Source of the DNA: Siphonodentalium dalli | Taxonomy: Eukaryota > Mollusca > Scaphopoda > Gadilida > Siphonodentaliidae | NCBI GenBank assembly: GCA_032622095.1 | Contig: CP136066.1 | Coordinates: 42,235,835-42,299,834, forward strand | Direction: 5' to 3' | Length of the DNA stretch: 64,000 nucleotides | The notes under the pieces: model-generated | Told to the model about the DNA's origin: nothing | Seen by the model: the letters and a program-made list of their open reading frames with translations, nothing else | Databases searched by the model: none | Shown here: piece by piece, positions 1 to 11,187 of the stretch | How the letters are laid out: every line of letters begins with the position of its first letter | Numbering within the stretch: position 1 is the first letter of the stretch | Position numbers and translations under genes: made by a program

Positions 1-730
1 CTTTAATGACCCCCACTCGCCCCAGTTGTTACTTGTTTATCAAACATGTCAGATAAGATCTGACAACCTGTGTAATAAGGCATACTTATCGACAATATTG
101 TTACAGTGCATGAAAAAGTGTTTCATAACAGGGGTGTTTTTTTTCTTCAAAACCTTGTTTTTTATATAAAACAAAATTTGTTAAATCTAAATTAACATAA
201 TTTTTCTTGAATTATTTAAAGTTATTTTGAAGTGAGTAAGGAGTCCAATCTAATTTTTTAATTAATATATTTAAGAGTTATGTCGCTGGCTCCGTCCATA
301 TTTGATCCAGTGACCCCATTTGAAAAAGTCTGAACCCCAGTCACCCAAGGATCCTCCAAACCAAATATAAGCTAAATAGGCCTGATGGTTGAGAAGAAGT
401 TGTTTTAAGAATTACTATGGATGGAAAGAGTGATGGCCCTGGTTTTTCAACTATTTGACTATATGAGGAAGATGTTTAAAGAATTGTTGACGGACAGATG
501 GACGGAGAGACAGTCTATGAGTAATGACCAAAGCTCCACTTGAGATTTGTCTCAGGCGAGCTAAAAAGGTCATAAATCAGTTTTAAAATATGCATATATC
601 CAGTAGGCCTGAAGTTTTACTATTGCTGAAACCCAAACCTGGCTGATGAATCTCAAATACATGAAACAATCTAGGGTTATGTTAAATTCTTAAATAATGT
701 AATGATACATAAGACAAGTTCTCCAATGCA
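1..730. repeat. Dispersed repeats; no gene
   Basis: Bases 1-180 recur, diverged, at about 43040-43240 (shared AGTTGTTATTTGTTTATCAAAC-like core and a CATAACAGGGGTGT motif). Bases 270-575 belong to the repeat family at 61250-63127, which ends in GACGGACRGAYGGACGG, then a TCTCAGG-GAGCTAAAA terminus. No coding potential seen. Confidence 0.6.
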
Positions 731-882
731 TGCCTAATTGCCTATACTATAGTATAGCCACTGCAATTGGGGGGGGGGGGTCAGGACTGAAAAACAGTAG
801 AAAAGCTTGCGGTACCAGTTAGAAAACTCAAACACAAACCTGGTTATAAAGTGTGTTTCATCAGAATGAGGTCCCCAGAGGG

Positions 883-1137
883 CAAGCCTTGAAATAGGGT
901 GTCTGTCATTTGCAGAATGAGGTCCCCAGAGGGTGAATTTAGTGATGCTACCCCACATAGCGGGCTAGCATCACCAAATTCACCCTCTGGGAACCTCATT
1001 CTGCTGAGGTGTAAGCAGAATGAGGTCCCCAGAGGGTGAATTTGGTGATGCTAGCCCGCTATGCGGGATAGCATCACTAAATTCACCCTCTGGGGACCTC
1101 ATTCTGCAAATGACAAGACACCCTATTTCAAGGCTTG
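883..1137. mobile_element. Palindromic hAT-like MITE (family A), inserted in another family A copy
   Basis: The terminal inverted repeats are CAAGCCTTGAAATAGGG and its complement, and the interior is two successive hairpins of the GCAGAATGAGGTCCCCAG type. It is flanked by CCAGAGGG at 875-882 and 1138-1145, an 8 bp duplication as expected for hAT elements. The flanks (861-882 and 1138-1207) are the two halves of a second family A copy, so this is a self-nested insertion. Confidence 0.8.
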
Positions 1138-1493
1138 CCAGAGGGTGAGTTTAGTGATGCTATCCACACAATGGGCTAGCATCACCAAATTCACCCTCTG
1201 GGGTCCTCTCTTCTTATGGGAAGTATCTTGTCTCAAATTATATATATCTTTATTCCTCCATACAATGAAGAGCATATATATAAACAAAACAAAGAAGAAA
1301 AAAAAAAATCATTACAAATAAGTTGAGAACAAAAATACATCAAAATTTGGCAATACAATATACATGGTTATATAATTTGACTGCCAAAAGAGACAGATAC
1401 GAACATACGAGTACACGAGTACACGCTCGATCACGCACTTGCATATGCACTTCATGCATATACACATACATCCACTTATACATATATAGACAC

Positions 1494-1643
1494 TTTCACA
1501 CACACACACACACACATACACACCCTCACACACACACAAACACACACGAACACACCCTCTCCACCCTCTCACACGCACGTGCACACCCTCACGCACACAC
1601 ACACACCCTCACACACACACACCCACCCTCACACACACATCCA
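1494..1643. repeat. CA-rich microsatellite
   Basis: CACA runs are interrupted by CCCT and CG steps. Long apparent ORFs on both strands here are repeat artefacts. Confidence 0.95.
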
Positions 1644-1902
1644 CGCATATATATGAATACATTATGTAACGTCATGCACCTTTATATGCAGTGTATATGT
1701 GCATGTACATGGAATTAACTACACCAAAGCATATTATGTGGGACATTATGAGGAAATAAGGAGTATGAAATAATTCACGTCGAGCTGAAGCGGGACTTTA
1801 AATTGTGTATAAAACGGTTATACAATATGTTAATTAACAGGGTTATCTTAAGTGCAAGCGAGATATCTCCAAGGTTTGAATAATTGCAAAAGTTGTATGG
1901 TA

Positions 1903-2080
1903 TTTATATACACATACATATGTATACACACATACGCATGCATGTATACATATACATATACGGACTATACGCATACATACACACATACATATACATATAC
2001 ATATACATACACATGTATATATACATACACATACATACATATATACATATACATACATATACATACATATACATACACAT

Positions 2081-2138
<58 letters not shown>

Positions 2139-2145
2139 GCACACA
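1903..2145. repeat. TATACA/TA microsatellite
   Basis: The tract is ATACATATACATA-type repeats followed by a pure AT dinucleotide run at about 2091-2134. Overlapping ORFs in several frames are shadows of the repeat. Confidence 0.95.
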
Positions 2146-2456
2146 CACATACGTGTAGATATGGGTATGGCTTGTGCCATCATGTATCCGGAAGAATACT
2201 AAGATTCATGGATGTCCGTTGAAGTCAGGTTATGTAAAATGTATCGTACGTAAACTGTTAAACAGCCTACACATGCAGGAAGATATGGGTAATTTGAAGT
2301 ATATATAATTATACATGTTTGGCGGAACGGTGCATGGTACTGAATTGACCAAAGCTGTGACTGAGATAATTTACCAACTAACTGTAAATGTATTAATAGA
2401 AGAAAAAAAGAAAAAGATAACGCCATTATATTCCGAAAGAGCGCTGATCACTTTAG

Positions 2457-5400
2457 TTAACCATCATCAAAATGAAACTGTTTCCACATAAATGCTGTTG
2501 TCCTAACGAGCAACCGAGATAAATTAAGGTGGTTATCTGAGAGCAGATCGAGATCTCTATGTGGCGATCCCAGAAGGGCAGACAGTAGCTGCAAACGGGG
2601 TAATTGGTCTAGGTAAAGGAAACATTCAATGCCATGTTGGTCAATGACGTGATACCACATGTCATTCCGAATATGTAGCAATGATGGGCAATCTAACAAG
2701 ATATGTTGTACTACACATGGGTAGGTCGCTAAACAGTGTTTGCATGTGTCAGTTTCTCCGAAAGCTGTATGTGCGATTATGCGACCAATCAGGAGGAATA
2801 CAAATTTTTCCTTCGGAAATTGTGAGCACAGTTTCCATATACCGATCGTTCGCAGCGTGGGATGAATGGTACGGAAAGCTGCTAAAGAGGAGTCGCTGGC
2901 GATATGATTATTCCAGTCGAGTTCATCTAACTCCTGTACAGCTGACCGCACCAAACGTTTCCACGCCACGACCGATGGAAATTTATTGGAAATAGCATAT
3001 TCAATAAGGTGATGTTCGATATTATATTTACATAGAATGCACCATATGTCACAAATAAAAGATGTTTCATCAGTTGAAAGACCTGAAATAAAATCATATA
3101 GGCGTCTTAAGAATAATTGTTTTGATGTTTTCTCGTAATTTGGCCTACAGAAAGCGCCAAATATTGAGAGTTTCCGACGATCAATCCACGATTCTAGCGA
3201 GGAACAGCCCAGACAGCCTTGTGCGATAACTGTACGGGTCCTCGTCGGAAAGCCTTGCATATGCTTGATGCAAACTCTATGGGCCTTCTCAAGCTTCTCT
3301 TTTTGAGTTGCGTTAAGGTTCCAGAGAAGTTCGCTGCCATATAGCCCTGAAGGAATAACTATTGTTCTGTAAAGTTTGTATGAGCTTTGAGGCGAGATAC
3401 CACCAGGGTATAGGCCAACATCGGAGAGGCCGAAATATGTACCCCTTAATTTTGTACATATGGCATCGACAAAATTATTATTGAAATGGGATTTGGACAG
3501 AAGAATTCCAAGGTGAGTATATGAGTCAACTTCGCTGAGAAAAGATGATCCAAATGGCCACGATCTAGCACATTTTTCGGCTTCTTGTTTGGTTTCATTG
3601 AAAACCATTATGACGGTTTTGGAAGAATTATAGCTGAACCGCCACTTATAACTGTATTCAAGGCATAACTCGTATAGGCCAATAAGACCTGGGCGAGATA
3701 ACGAAATAAGCATCATATCATCGGCTTGTGTTGGGGATGAACAGTTCAATGAGTGAATACGAAGGCCTAATTTTGACTTCTCAATAATATGGAGGAGGTC
3801 GTCTGCGTATATTTTGTACCACAGAGGTGATAATATGGATCCTTGTCTGGTTCCTTGAGATAAGGAGAACCAGTCGGAATATGTTCCGTCGTTGCGGATA
3901 CAACATTTTATGCCAGATAATAAATCTCGTATGATGAGCCATGTTTTGCCTTGTAATCCTCTGAGGAATAATTTGTACAAGAGGCCATTGATCCAAACAC
4001 AATCGAAAGCTTTACGCACGTCTAATAGACATGAGTAAAGCTTGTTGTGTTGTTCTCTGGCGTAACTAATACATTCTTGCACGAAACAGGATGTCATGGC
4101 GCAACTGATCCCTTTTTCAAAACCGTGTTGTAACGGATGGACGGCGATTGAAGACGGCATGTACGTTTCCAGTCTAAGAGAGACAACTCTCTCAAATAAC
4201 TTGTAAATTGCAGGTAATATGGTAATTGCTCGGTAGCTATCAAAACTGTCTTTAGGTTTTCGACCTCCTTTGTAAAGAGACACCATGACGCCCCGTTTCG
4301 CTGCAAGAGGTACATGTGAATATTCAAACATATGTGAAAATAAATATGCCAGGCAACTGAGCAACGCTTCACCTCCGTAAATTATGTGTTCATATGAGAC
4401 TGAGTCATAACCATGCGCTTTGTTCTTGTCAAGTCTGTTAAGTAAATTACTGAGTTCATCTGCAGTTACTGGATGTGTAATAAGTACATCGCATGAGCTT
4501 GAAGATGAGTGACTAGAGGCGTTATTAATGAAATTATTTACAAAGTTATAATTATCTTCATCAAAGAGTGGATCAGTTGCCTCGCTTAATATTGCTTTAT
4601 AGTACTCCGCCCAAGCATTGACTACCTCAGTTTTACCTCTGAGAATGGTATTGTTTTGTTTGAATAGAGGGAGACTTGTGTTACGACTTTTACGGTCGTT
4701 TTTCAGCAAGCGGTAGAAAGTTGCTTGATCGAGCTCGGCCAAATTGTCCAGCTCAGAGTGTTTGTCCCGTAAAAATTTACTGGCTTTTCGACGGTGTAAA
4801 GACCGGAAGTCTCGTTTAGCATGCTTGTAGTTTACAAAGGAGGAGAATGAATCTCCCCTAGGTCGACCCTCTTGGATCCAAATAGACCTTAACTTTTCCA
4901 TATCTTTATGTAGAGTCTGAAGTTCGTCGTCCCAAAAGGGCTTCAAGTGCTTTTTAAATTTCGATTTGGGGATGACTTCACGCGATGCACGAGTAAGAGC
5001 ATTAACGATGTCGTCATAGAAATTATCTAAAGTGGAATGATTTGTAATGAGAAGCTTGGGCAGATAAGCTGCCAGTTGCGACTGGTATGACTCTATGAGT
5101 CCCATGTTGTTGTTGACGAGTTTCCACCTTAGTTTTTCTGCCATTTTACTGATATTTGTGGAATTTGGGGCAGATTTTACATCAATAATAATTGACGTCA
5201 TAATTGGCCTATGGTTGGAAACATTTAGGGATGAATCGTCGATTATTTGAGCGTTGTCCACATTGTATAAATCTGCAGATCTGAGTAGGAAATGATCAAT
5301 ATTAGATCCCGCGGACGGATCACAAGCCGGAACGAATGTAGTTAAGTTCGAATATGTGCAGAGTACGTCAATAACAGATTTCAAAGAAAAATGAGCGAGC

Positions 5401-6008
5401 AACGCTTTAAATCGCTTGTTGCGCGCATCATCTTTCTTCAAATTCACATTGAAGTCACCCATCAGGATCGGAGTACCTAATGGTATAAAGAATTCTAATA
5501 GATCAAATACAATTTTGATGTACGAATCGTATAGTTCCACAGGAGTATTTGTGGAAGGCATATATACCTGAAACATATATATAAAGATATTCGGTGATAG
5601 TTCGAATTGTATGGCTGCAATCCGATCATCCTGTAAATCAATTACTGAAATCGAAGTATCGTGACGTTTGTGCCACAGGATACTAGCACCGCCCGAGAAT
5701 CTGCCTCTCTGGTTTGGTTGTCGCTGTCTCTGGTCGCACACTGTGTGGGCGCAGTAATTGGAACTCAGAGAGTCCAAGAAACCAGCGTTTGCGCTGCACA
5801 ACCAGTGTTCGCTAACACCAAAAATGTCTATTGAGCCATCGGACAGTAAATTTTCGAGATAAGTTGAAGAACTGAAGATACCAGTCACATTCCAAGTGAA
5901 AAGCTTCAGCTTAAAGGTACTCAACCCGATAAAACTCCTCTCAATTACTATTTCAATGGCTTCGGGGGTCAAAAATATTTGATTCGAGTCGAGGAAGTCA
6001 CCCATCAA
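2457..6008 (-). CDS. LINE ORF2: endonuclease and reverse transcriptase, 1183 aa, uninterrupted
   Basis: The protein copies element RNA into DNA at a nicked target. An APE-type endonuclease starts near residue 37 (FTWNVTG), with EHWL and MGDFNVNL (about residue 181) active-site blocks. Reverse transcriptase blocks follow: RKPKDSFDSYRAITILP, LLDVRKAFDCVW (about 665), SQGTRQGSILSPLW, and TQADDMMLIS (about 761), where Q takes the place of the usual aromatic before ADD. The C-terminus carries a CKHC..(H)xxxxC zinc-knuckle-like motif (about 1088). The lack of stops suggests a recent copy. I cannot place it confidently in a named clade. Confidence 0.9.
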   Translation of the reverse strand: MMGDFLDSNQIFLTPEAIEIVIERSFIGLSTFKLKLFTWNVTGIFSSSTYLENLLSDGSIDIFGVSEHWLCSANAGFLDSLSSNYCAHTVCDQRQRQPNQRGRFSGGASILWHKRHDTSISVIDLQDDRIAAIQFELSPNIFIYMFQVYMPSTNTPVELYDSYIKIVFDLLEFFIPLGTPILMGDFNVNLKKDDARNKRFKALLAHFSLKSVIDVLCTYSNLTTFVPACDPSAGSNIDHFLLRSADLYNVDNAQIIDDSSLNVSNHRPIMTSIIIDVKSAPNSTNISKMAEKLRWKLVNNNMGLIESYQSQLAAYLPKLLITNHSTLDNFYDDIVNALTRASREVIPKSKFKKHLKPFWDDELQTLHKDMEKLRSIWIQEGRPRGDSFSSFVNYKHAKRDFRSLHRRKASKFLRDKHSELDNLAELDQATFYRLLKNDRKSRNTSLPLFKQNNTILRGKTEVVNAWAEYYKAILSEATDPLFDEDNYNFVNNFINNASSHSSSSSCDVLITHPVTADELSNLLNRLDKNKAHGYDSVSYEHIIYGGEALLSCLAYLFSHMFEYSHVPLAAKRGVMVSLYKGGRKPKDSFDSYRAITILPAIYKLFERVVSLRLETYMPSSIAVHPLQHGFEKGISCAMTSCFVQECISYAREQHNKLYSCLLDVRKAFDCVWINGLLYKLFLRGLQGKTWLIIRDLLSGIKCCIRNDGTYSDWFSLSQGTRQGSILSPLWYKIYADDLLHIIEKSKLGLRIHSLNCSSPTQADDMMLISLSRPGLIGLYELCLEYSYKWRFSYNSSKTVIMVFNETKQEAEKCARSWPFGSSFLSEVDSYTHLGILLSKSHFNNNFVDAICTKLRGTYFGLSDVGLYPGGISPQSSYKLYRTIVIPSGLYGSELLWNLNATQKEKLEKAHRVCIKHMQGFPTRTRTVIAQGCLGCSSLESWIDRRKLSIFGAFCRPNYEKTSKQLFLRRLYDFISGLSTDETSFICDIWCILCKYNIEHHLIEYAISNKFPSVVAWKRLVRSAVQELDELDWNNHIASDSSLAAFRTIHPTLRTIGIWKLCSQFPKEKFVFLLIGRIIAHTAFGETDTCKHCLATYPCVVQHILLDCPSLLHIRNDMWYHVIDQHGIECFLYLDQLPRLQLLSALLGSPHRDLDLLSDNHLNLSRLLVRTTAFMWKQFHFDDG

Positions 6009-6385
6009 AGCTCAGATTTGTTAGATATCGATTTTATAAATCTATTATTTTTCATTATCGGGAATACTATCTGGCCCAGAACTCAGTCAAAATTGCCACT
6101 TGATTTTAGAGTTATTCATCCTTGTCTGTTTGAATAGATTTGAGGTACACATCCAGAGCAGATTACGGCAGTTATTGGTACTCATCTCGAGAACATAACA
6201 AATTTCAAAAATCAATATCTAATAACTCTGAGCTTTGTTTGATGGGTTCCTCGACTCGAATCAAATATTTTTTACCCCCAAAGCCAAAGAAATAGTAATA
6301 TAGGACCCTCTGATCGGATTGTTGTTGTTGGAATCTGTTGAGATGGGGACCCTCTTTACGGGTTGAGTACCTTTAATGAAATTAG
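5921..6385. repeat. Inverted duplication between LINE ORF1 and ORF2
   Basis: Sequence from about 5921 to 6060 (AAAGGTACTCAACCCG, then GATTCGAGTCGAGGAA, then AAAGCTCAGA) is present again in reverse orientation at about 6190-6385, where it carries roughly 60 extra bases. The copies could form a stem around the ORF2 start region. Confidence 0.8.
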
Positions 6386-6415
6386 ATGTCTGGAATTGTG
6401 CCATTGTTGAATCTA

Positions 6416-7033
6416 TTAATAAGAGAATATTTCCCTACAGTCTATTCTAGCAGGCCAGAAGTGTGGGGTCGTGACCTGATCAGCATGAGATTCGAGGACG
6501 TTTATAGTGGCAAATGCTGGATTATTGTGTTTATCAACGTACATCCTAACGACTGAGAAGAGAACTCCTTTGGAATGGAGGTGCTCTTCTACTTGGTTTT
6601 GGGTGACGGATTGTACGAAGTTCTCCACTCTAAATCGCACTGTTCTGATTGGAGCTCGACTGCTGTAACGAGACTTTCTCGAGTGCAGACGTTTGAATTT
6701 GTGATGACGATCCTGCCTCAGCTCTTCGTCGTCGGAGTTAGAATTAGGCTGGCGAGTGTTCCTGTCGTTGCTCTGGTATTTTCTGTTCAGTGGCGAATCA
6801 ATGTCGTCGATTACTATATATGAGTTATCCTTCGAGTGTGTGCTCGGAATTGATTCGTCCTGATTGGTATAGTTAAACGGGGAACCTGCACCTGGAGAAG
6901 AATTGTGATGAAATCCATGTGGTTTGCTCGAAAAGTCATCCATTTTGTCACGTAACTCATCGAAGAAACCACCAACTGTTGCTTTGATGAATGAAACACA
7001 CTGTTCGGATAGTTTGTTATTGTTTATCTGATC
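6416..7033 (-). pseudogene. LINE ORF1, 5'-truncated, RRM-like C-terminus
   Basis: From Met at 6943 there are 175 residues; the frame is open further upstream (NNNKLSEQCVSFIKATVGG to ELRDK), so the Met is not the true start. A serine/asparagine/arginine-rich middle (RHHKFKRLHSRKSRYSSR) could bind RNA. The end (RTVRFRVENFV, then PHFWPARIDCREIF) resembles the RRM-like WP-x-V module of invertebrate LINE ORF1 proteins. That family comparison is from memory. Confidence 0.65.
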
Positions 7034-7039
7034 CTAGGT

Positions 7040-7165
7040 CTCCCAAAGCAGTGAGAGCTTTCTGATGAATGGCAACAAGCCATATTTCCGACTAAATCCT
7101 GAAAAGTTACCCATAATTCTGCTGTGGTTAATGAGTCGATTATTTAGAGCATTACTTGATTTGAT
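7040..7165. mobile_element. Half copy of palindromic TA-type MITE (family C)
   Basis: GAGAGCTTTCTGATGAATGG to AATTCTGCTGTGGTTAATGAGTCGATTA is one arm of the element seen whole at 22405-22616. It abuts the truncated LINE. Confidence 0.75.
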
Positions 7166-8550
7166 TGATTGATTTTTTGATTGATTTATTTTTGATATAA
7201 AGACATACACGTATATTGTTTTAACAGGTTACAAATATAATAAATTACAAGCAAATAAAAAGGAGTTTTTAACATAATTTCAGTTGTTAGGCTATATAAG
7301 AAATCGCAAATTTTGAAACAAAAATGAGGCTGTAAAGAAGTCAAAGTGAATACCAATGGTATGATGACTGAAATTTAGAGAAAAAAAATCGTAGAGTACA
7401 TGTACGGCTAGATATCGGGGATGGCACAAAAAGCACTCGAAGGCTTAATTCCATTGTGGTCCCCTGATATGCTACCGGCCACGAGGCAGACAATATAGTT
7501 ACCACAAAATTCTCCATTTTGATACTAAAAAATAATGGTAATGACATCAATGTTAATATATTTATATTTTACATTGATAAAGCCATCATCAATGTGGATA
7601 AAATAATTTATCATCATAAGTGCTACATTTACAAGTAATCTTATGATTGTGAATATGTTTATTTTAAAAGAAATGATCATTTCACCGACCAGGTGGATGA
7701 GACGCCTGGCAGATCCATTTAACATAACAAGTCTGACACTCGTCTCATTCACCGGGTCTATGAATACTGACCGATATAATATTATATTAATATTAGTGCT
7801 GCTGCAAGAGGTGCCTGTGGGATCTGTGTCAGTTCGGTGACTTTGTAAATGATGGATACGCACCACTGCATATACGCACCACTGCCATGTATGGCCGGTT
7901 TTGGACTGGTCTGTCCATGACCGAAAGATGGAAACCCGAAATACAGGCAGCAGTAACAATATATGCAGAGATGAGTAATTGTTTGGCAAAATTTTTGTCA
8001 CAGTTTCAATTCAGTAGTACAGAAAGGGATCTTCCTCTCGGTCCTTCAGTTTAGATAAGAGATGTTTTATTATGCAAAATTTCCGGTACTTGATGTCAAT
8101 GGGTAGATGTACAGTTTTGTCAAGTCTATTCCAGTCTTATTCCTGTGTAGAAAAAAGACTTTTTCCCATAACAACTTACATGAGGGAGGATGAATTTCAG
8201 TTTACCTGACCGGGTTTCAGATTGATCAGCCTCATTGTCCGAAACATTTTACTGTACTTTCTTCATCAAGTGACAATACTTTACTGCTTTGATGTTTCAA
8301 AATAAGACAATGTAGGCGAATCATTGCTCATATATGATGATATATATGTTACCGACCAGACCTATTTAATTTTTTTCAGTTCCCATCTGTGCACATTTTC
8401 ATTGTCCCTTTTGTGATGTTTTGTCCAACTCTAAATTGATTAGTTATTTTTTGTATGTGATTCGTATTTTTGTTTATTTTCGGGCTTCTAAATGATCTCA
8501 TATTTTGGTTTTTAAAGAATATTCTAGCCAGCATTAACCTTGCTCAATTG
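7166..8550. other. No recognisable gene
   Basis: The stretch is AT-rich. The minus ORF at 7525-8001 has no family signature and biased low-complexity composition, and I see no splice-linked conserved protein. The track near 7165-7200 is TTGATT-rich. Confidence 0.5.
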
Positions 8551-8556
8551 AAACAC

Positions 8557-8732
8557 TCACCCATGTCCCTGGATGCCGTCACCCATTTCCATTGAGACCC
8601 TCACCCGTTTCCCTGGAGACCCTCACCCATGTCCCTGGATGCCCTCACCCATTTCCCTGGATGCCCTCACCCGATTCCATTGAGACCCTCACCCATGTCC
8701 CTATAGACCCTCACCCATGTCTGACAATATTC
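8557..8732. repeat. 24 bp minisatellite, about 7 copies
   Basis: The unit is of the form CCCTCACCCATGTCCCTGGA with variants (CCATTGAGA, CCCTGGAGA). Confidence 0.9.
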
Positions 8733-8846
8733 CATACTGAGGGGGGAGGGGGAGATATTTTAAAATAAAACACACACATGTGATAATTTATTAATGGTTT
8801 TGTTGATTTGTGATTAATGCAGAATTTATCTGAAATCCACTGTTAA

Positions 8847-9026
8847 CCCTTTCAGTGCCAAGTCCGATTTTTGTATCAAACCATATTTCCTTGATAATTT
8901 TTTCAAATTTATTGATTATAATAATGTGATATATTGATAGAAAGAGCTCTTATTATAATCAATAAATTTGAAAAATGATCAAGGAAATATGGGTTGATAC
9001 AAAAATCGGACTTGGCACTGAAAGGG
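8847..9026. mobile_element. Compact piggyBac-like palindromic MITE (TTAA duplication)
   Basis: The ends are CCCTTTCAGTGCCAAGTCCG and its complement, with TTAA at 8843-8846 and 9027-9030. The 180 bp element is almost one perfect hairpin, with an AATAATGTGATATATTG loop. TTAA duplication with CCCTTT ends is characteristic of piggyBac-type MITEs. Confidence 0.85.
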
Positions 9027-9029
9027 TTA

Positions 9030-9860
9030 ACGATGATGGTGAAAGTGACAGTTCATGATTATGGGAAGTATGAAGAATACATGAAAGACAGGTTTATAAT
9101 GTACGTTAATACTCATATAATATCCATCCAAGTTTGGAACAGATACACCTTTTCATTGGTAAAATGAGATTAATTGAAAGTGTCAATGACACTGACGCTA
9201 AACTTGGAGAGGGGATAAAAAAATGTCATACAATGCAGCAATAAGGAATGTGGAAAGTTGAAATGTTTAGGTAATATTGGAGGTCAATCCAAAGACGGCT
9301 GTAAATTTTCAAAACATTTCACTGAATGAACTATCCGGTCCCGATTTCACCCCAAGTGTATTCTCACTAAAAATTACATCTGTAATCCAAATCCACTTCA
9401 TTCTGAACAGCCAACGGAACTTTGAGTCCATAAATGACAGTACTCATGCGATCTGACCTCTGGAAACCGAACGAGCATGCATGACGGATTAGTGTCTTCA
9501 TACCAATGTCAAACTTACTGGCCTTACAGTTGTCTTTTGTTCGAATAAAGCATTTAGCTCAAATAGATATTGCTAAATTTGCTATGTTCGTTCGTTCGCT
9601 TTTATCCCGATTAGATATTGCTATGTTCATTTCACAATTTTAAAATGAAACAATTTAGACTACAGTTATATTACATGATTGGCAGTCTGTTTACACTAAT
9701 TGATACAATATAGTCAAAGGGCGGGGGTTGCCCAATGGCTCTTGAGTCCAGACAACATATACCACATATTCTTTGTATGACCTAATTTTTGTCAAATATG
9801 ATTTTGGAATATACCTCATTTATATAACAGCAATATGTATATTCAACTATTATAATTAAA
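9030..9860. other. No recognisable gene
   Basis: Non-repetitive, AT-rich sequence with no ORF or motif that I can support. Confidence 0.5.
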
Positions 9861-9867
9861 CGTAACT

Positions 9868-9992
9868 ATAGTAATGCCCTAATCCCCGAGAGCTTTCCGA
9901 TGAATGGCAACAAGCCATATTTCTGACTAAATCCTGAAAAGTTACCCATAATTCTGCTGTGGTTAAGGAGTCGATTACTTTGGGCATTACTG
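9868..9992. mobile_element. Half copy of family C MITE
   Basis: It begins GTAATGCCCTAATCCCCGAGAG and ends GATTACTTTGGGCATTACTG-TA. It retains both ends but only one inner arm. Confidence 0.75.
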
Positions 9993-10029
9993 TATAATAG
10001 ATGATTTCAGGATGTGCCTGACCTGTTAA

Positions 10030-10284
10030 CACTTTCATGATGGGAGCTGCTCTAGTGCAGAATAAAGATCCTGTGCCAGTGCATTCTCTTATATATGTGT
10101 GTCTCCCATAGGGAGCATCACATATATAAGAGAATGCACAAGCTTTCACGATCAAGGTAAATATTGTTAGGCAAATGCATTCTCTTATATATGCAAGGCT
10201 CCCTATGGGAGACTCGCATATATAAGAGAATGCATTGGCACAGGGTTTTCACAAAATTTCAGGAAGCTCCCAGTCATGGAAGGG
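10030..10284. mobile_element. piggyBac-like MITE with two hairpin modules (family B)
   Basis: TTAA precedes ACTTTCATGATGGGAGCTGC and the far end is CAGTCATGGAAGGG followed by a mutated ATAA. Inside are two CATTCTCTTATATATG hairpins separated by an AGGTAAATATTGTTAGG linker. Confidence 0.75.
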
Positions 10285-10536
10285 ATAATTGTGGTGATGT
10301 CCCTCTCCCAACATCACTCTCTTCAATCCATATGTTATCAGACTAATACTCGAGGAAATTACACTTCCTCAAAAGGATTATTCAGCACCGCTCACACTAG
10401 CACTTAGATGACTGATTACTTTATGACCGCATTAACACTGAATTAATCACTATCCCATGGTTTCTGGACTAGGGTACTTAGTAGTCCAAGTTTCCATCGA
10501 CGTAAACCAACCAGTGAAATCGGAAGGGAAAATACT

Positions 10537-11087
10537 GCTTTAAGCTTTAAAGATGGATTATCTCTTTAAATAACAAATTTTAAAAAGTTGCGTGGGTATA
10601 AAATAATCAATATGAACTGAAGAACCCTGTCCGGAAAGGCTTCTATCAATTAATATTGATTTTATTTCGAATATTTTATTGGGCCCGTTTATTTGTCTAT
10701 TTTTCGAACAGACCAATCGGGTGATACCATATGGCGATAGAGAGCATTAGGCTGTTCCTATGGCTACGTACCGAACGTCAAATGTCCCAGATTGATTGGT
10801 TGTATTGTTTTATTCCATAGTTATAAGCGATAATGGGTATAATTAACGTTTATTTGTGACAAAATTACGCTATAAAATTTCTGGTCTCTGTTAACAGTAA
10901 CTACTATTGTTCGTTCGTTAAACAACCACACCTTTTTAGACCAGAAAATATTTGAAATAAAATCAATATTAATCGATAGAAGCATTTCCGGACAGGAGTC
11001 TTCGACTCAGATCTAATATTTTATACCACGGTAACTATATAATACATGTTTACAAAGAGATAATCCACCTTTAAGCGGACTTAAAGC
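10537..11087. mobile_element. Fold-back element with about 160 bp inverted arms
   Basis: The arms at about 10537-10715 and 10925-11087 are inverted copies (GGATTATCTCTTT, TGTCCGGAAAKGCTTCTATC, TTAATATTGATTTTATTT). The spacer of about 210 bp has no ORF. No target duplication was recognised. Parts of the arm (GAGTCGA-RGA then ATTGATTTTAT) resemble the inverted duplication in the LINE at 5921-6385. Confidence 0.75.
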
Positions 11088-11187
11088 ATAAATCAGTTGC
11101 TCATCTAAAATCACCAGAGACGGTAATAAAATGTCCCAATTGTGAAAATAAGTTTATTCCATATAAAACATTATATTTGTTCTGAAC

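Larger units (their letters stand above)
2440..7034 (-). mobile_element. Non-LTR retrotransposon (LINE), 5' truncated, ORF2 intact
   Basis: From the 5' side (high coordinates) it contains the end of an ORF1, an inverted-duplicated spacer, and a complete ORF2 with endonuclease and reverse transcriptase. The ORF1 frame is open up to a TAG at about 7034, next to a half copy of a palindromic MITE, so the element is probably truncated there. The 3' end lies somewhere below 2457 and has no obvious poly(A). It is downstream of CRNKL1 and on the same strand. Confidence 0.85.

Noticed and set aside
1312..2202. Cys/Val- or His/Thr/Tyr-rich ORFs
   Set aside because: They are microsatellite translations in several frames.
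7525..8001. 158-residue minus-strand ORF
   Set aside because: No recognisable domain and low-complexity, AT-driven composition; not supported as a gene.
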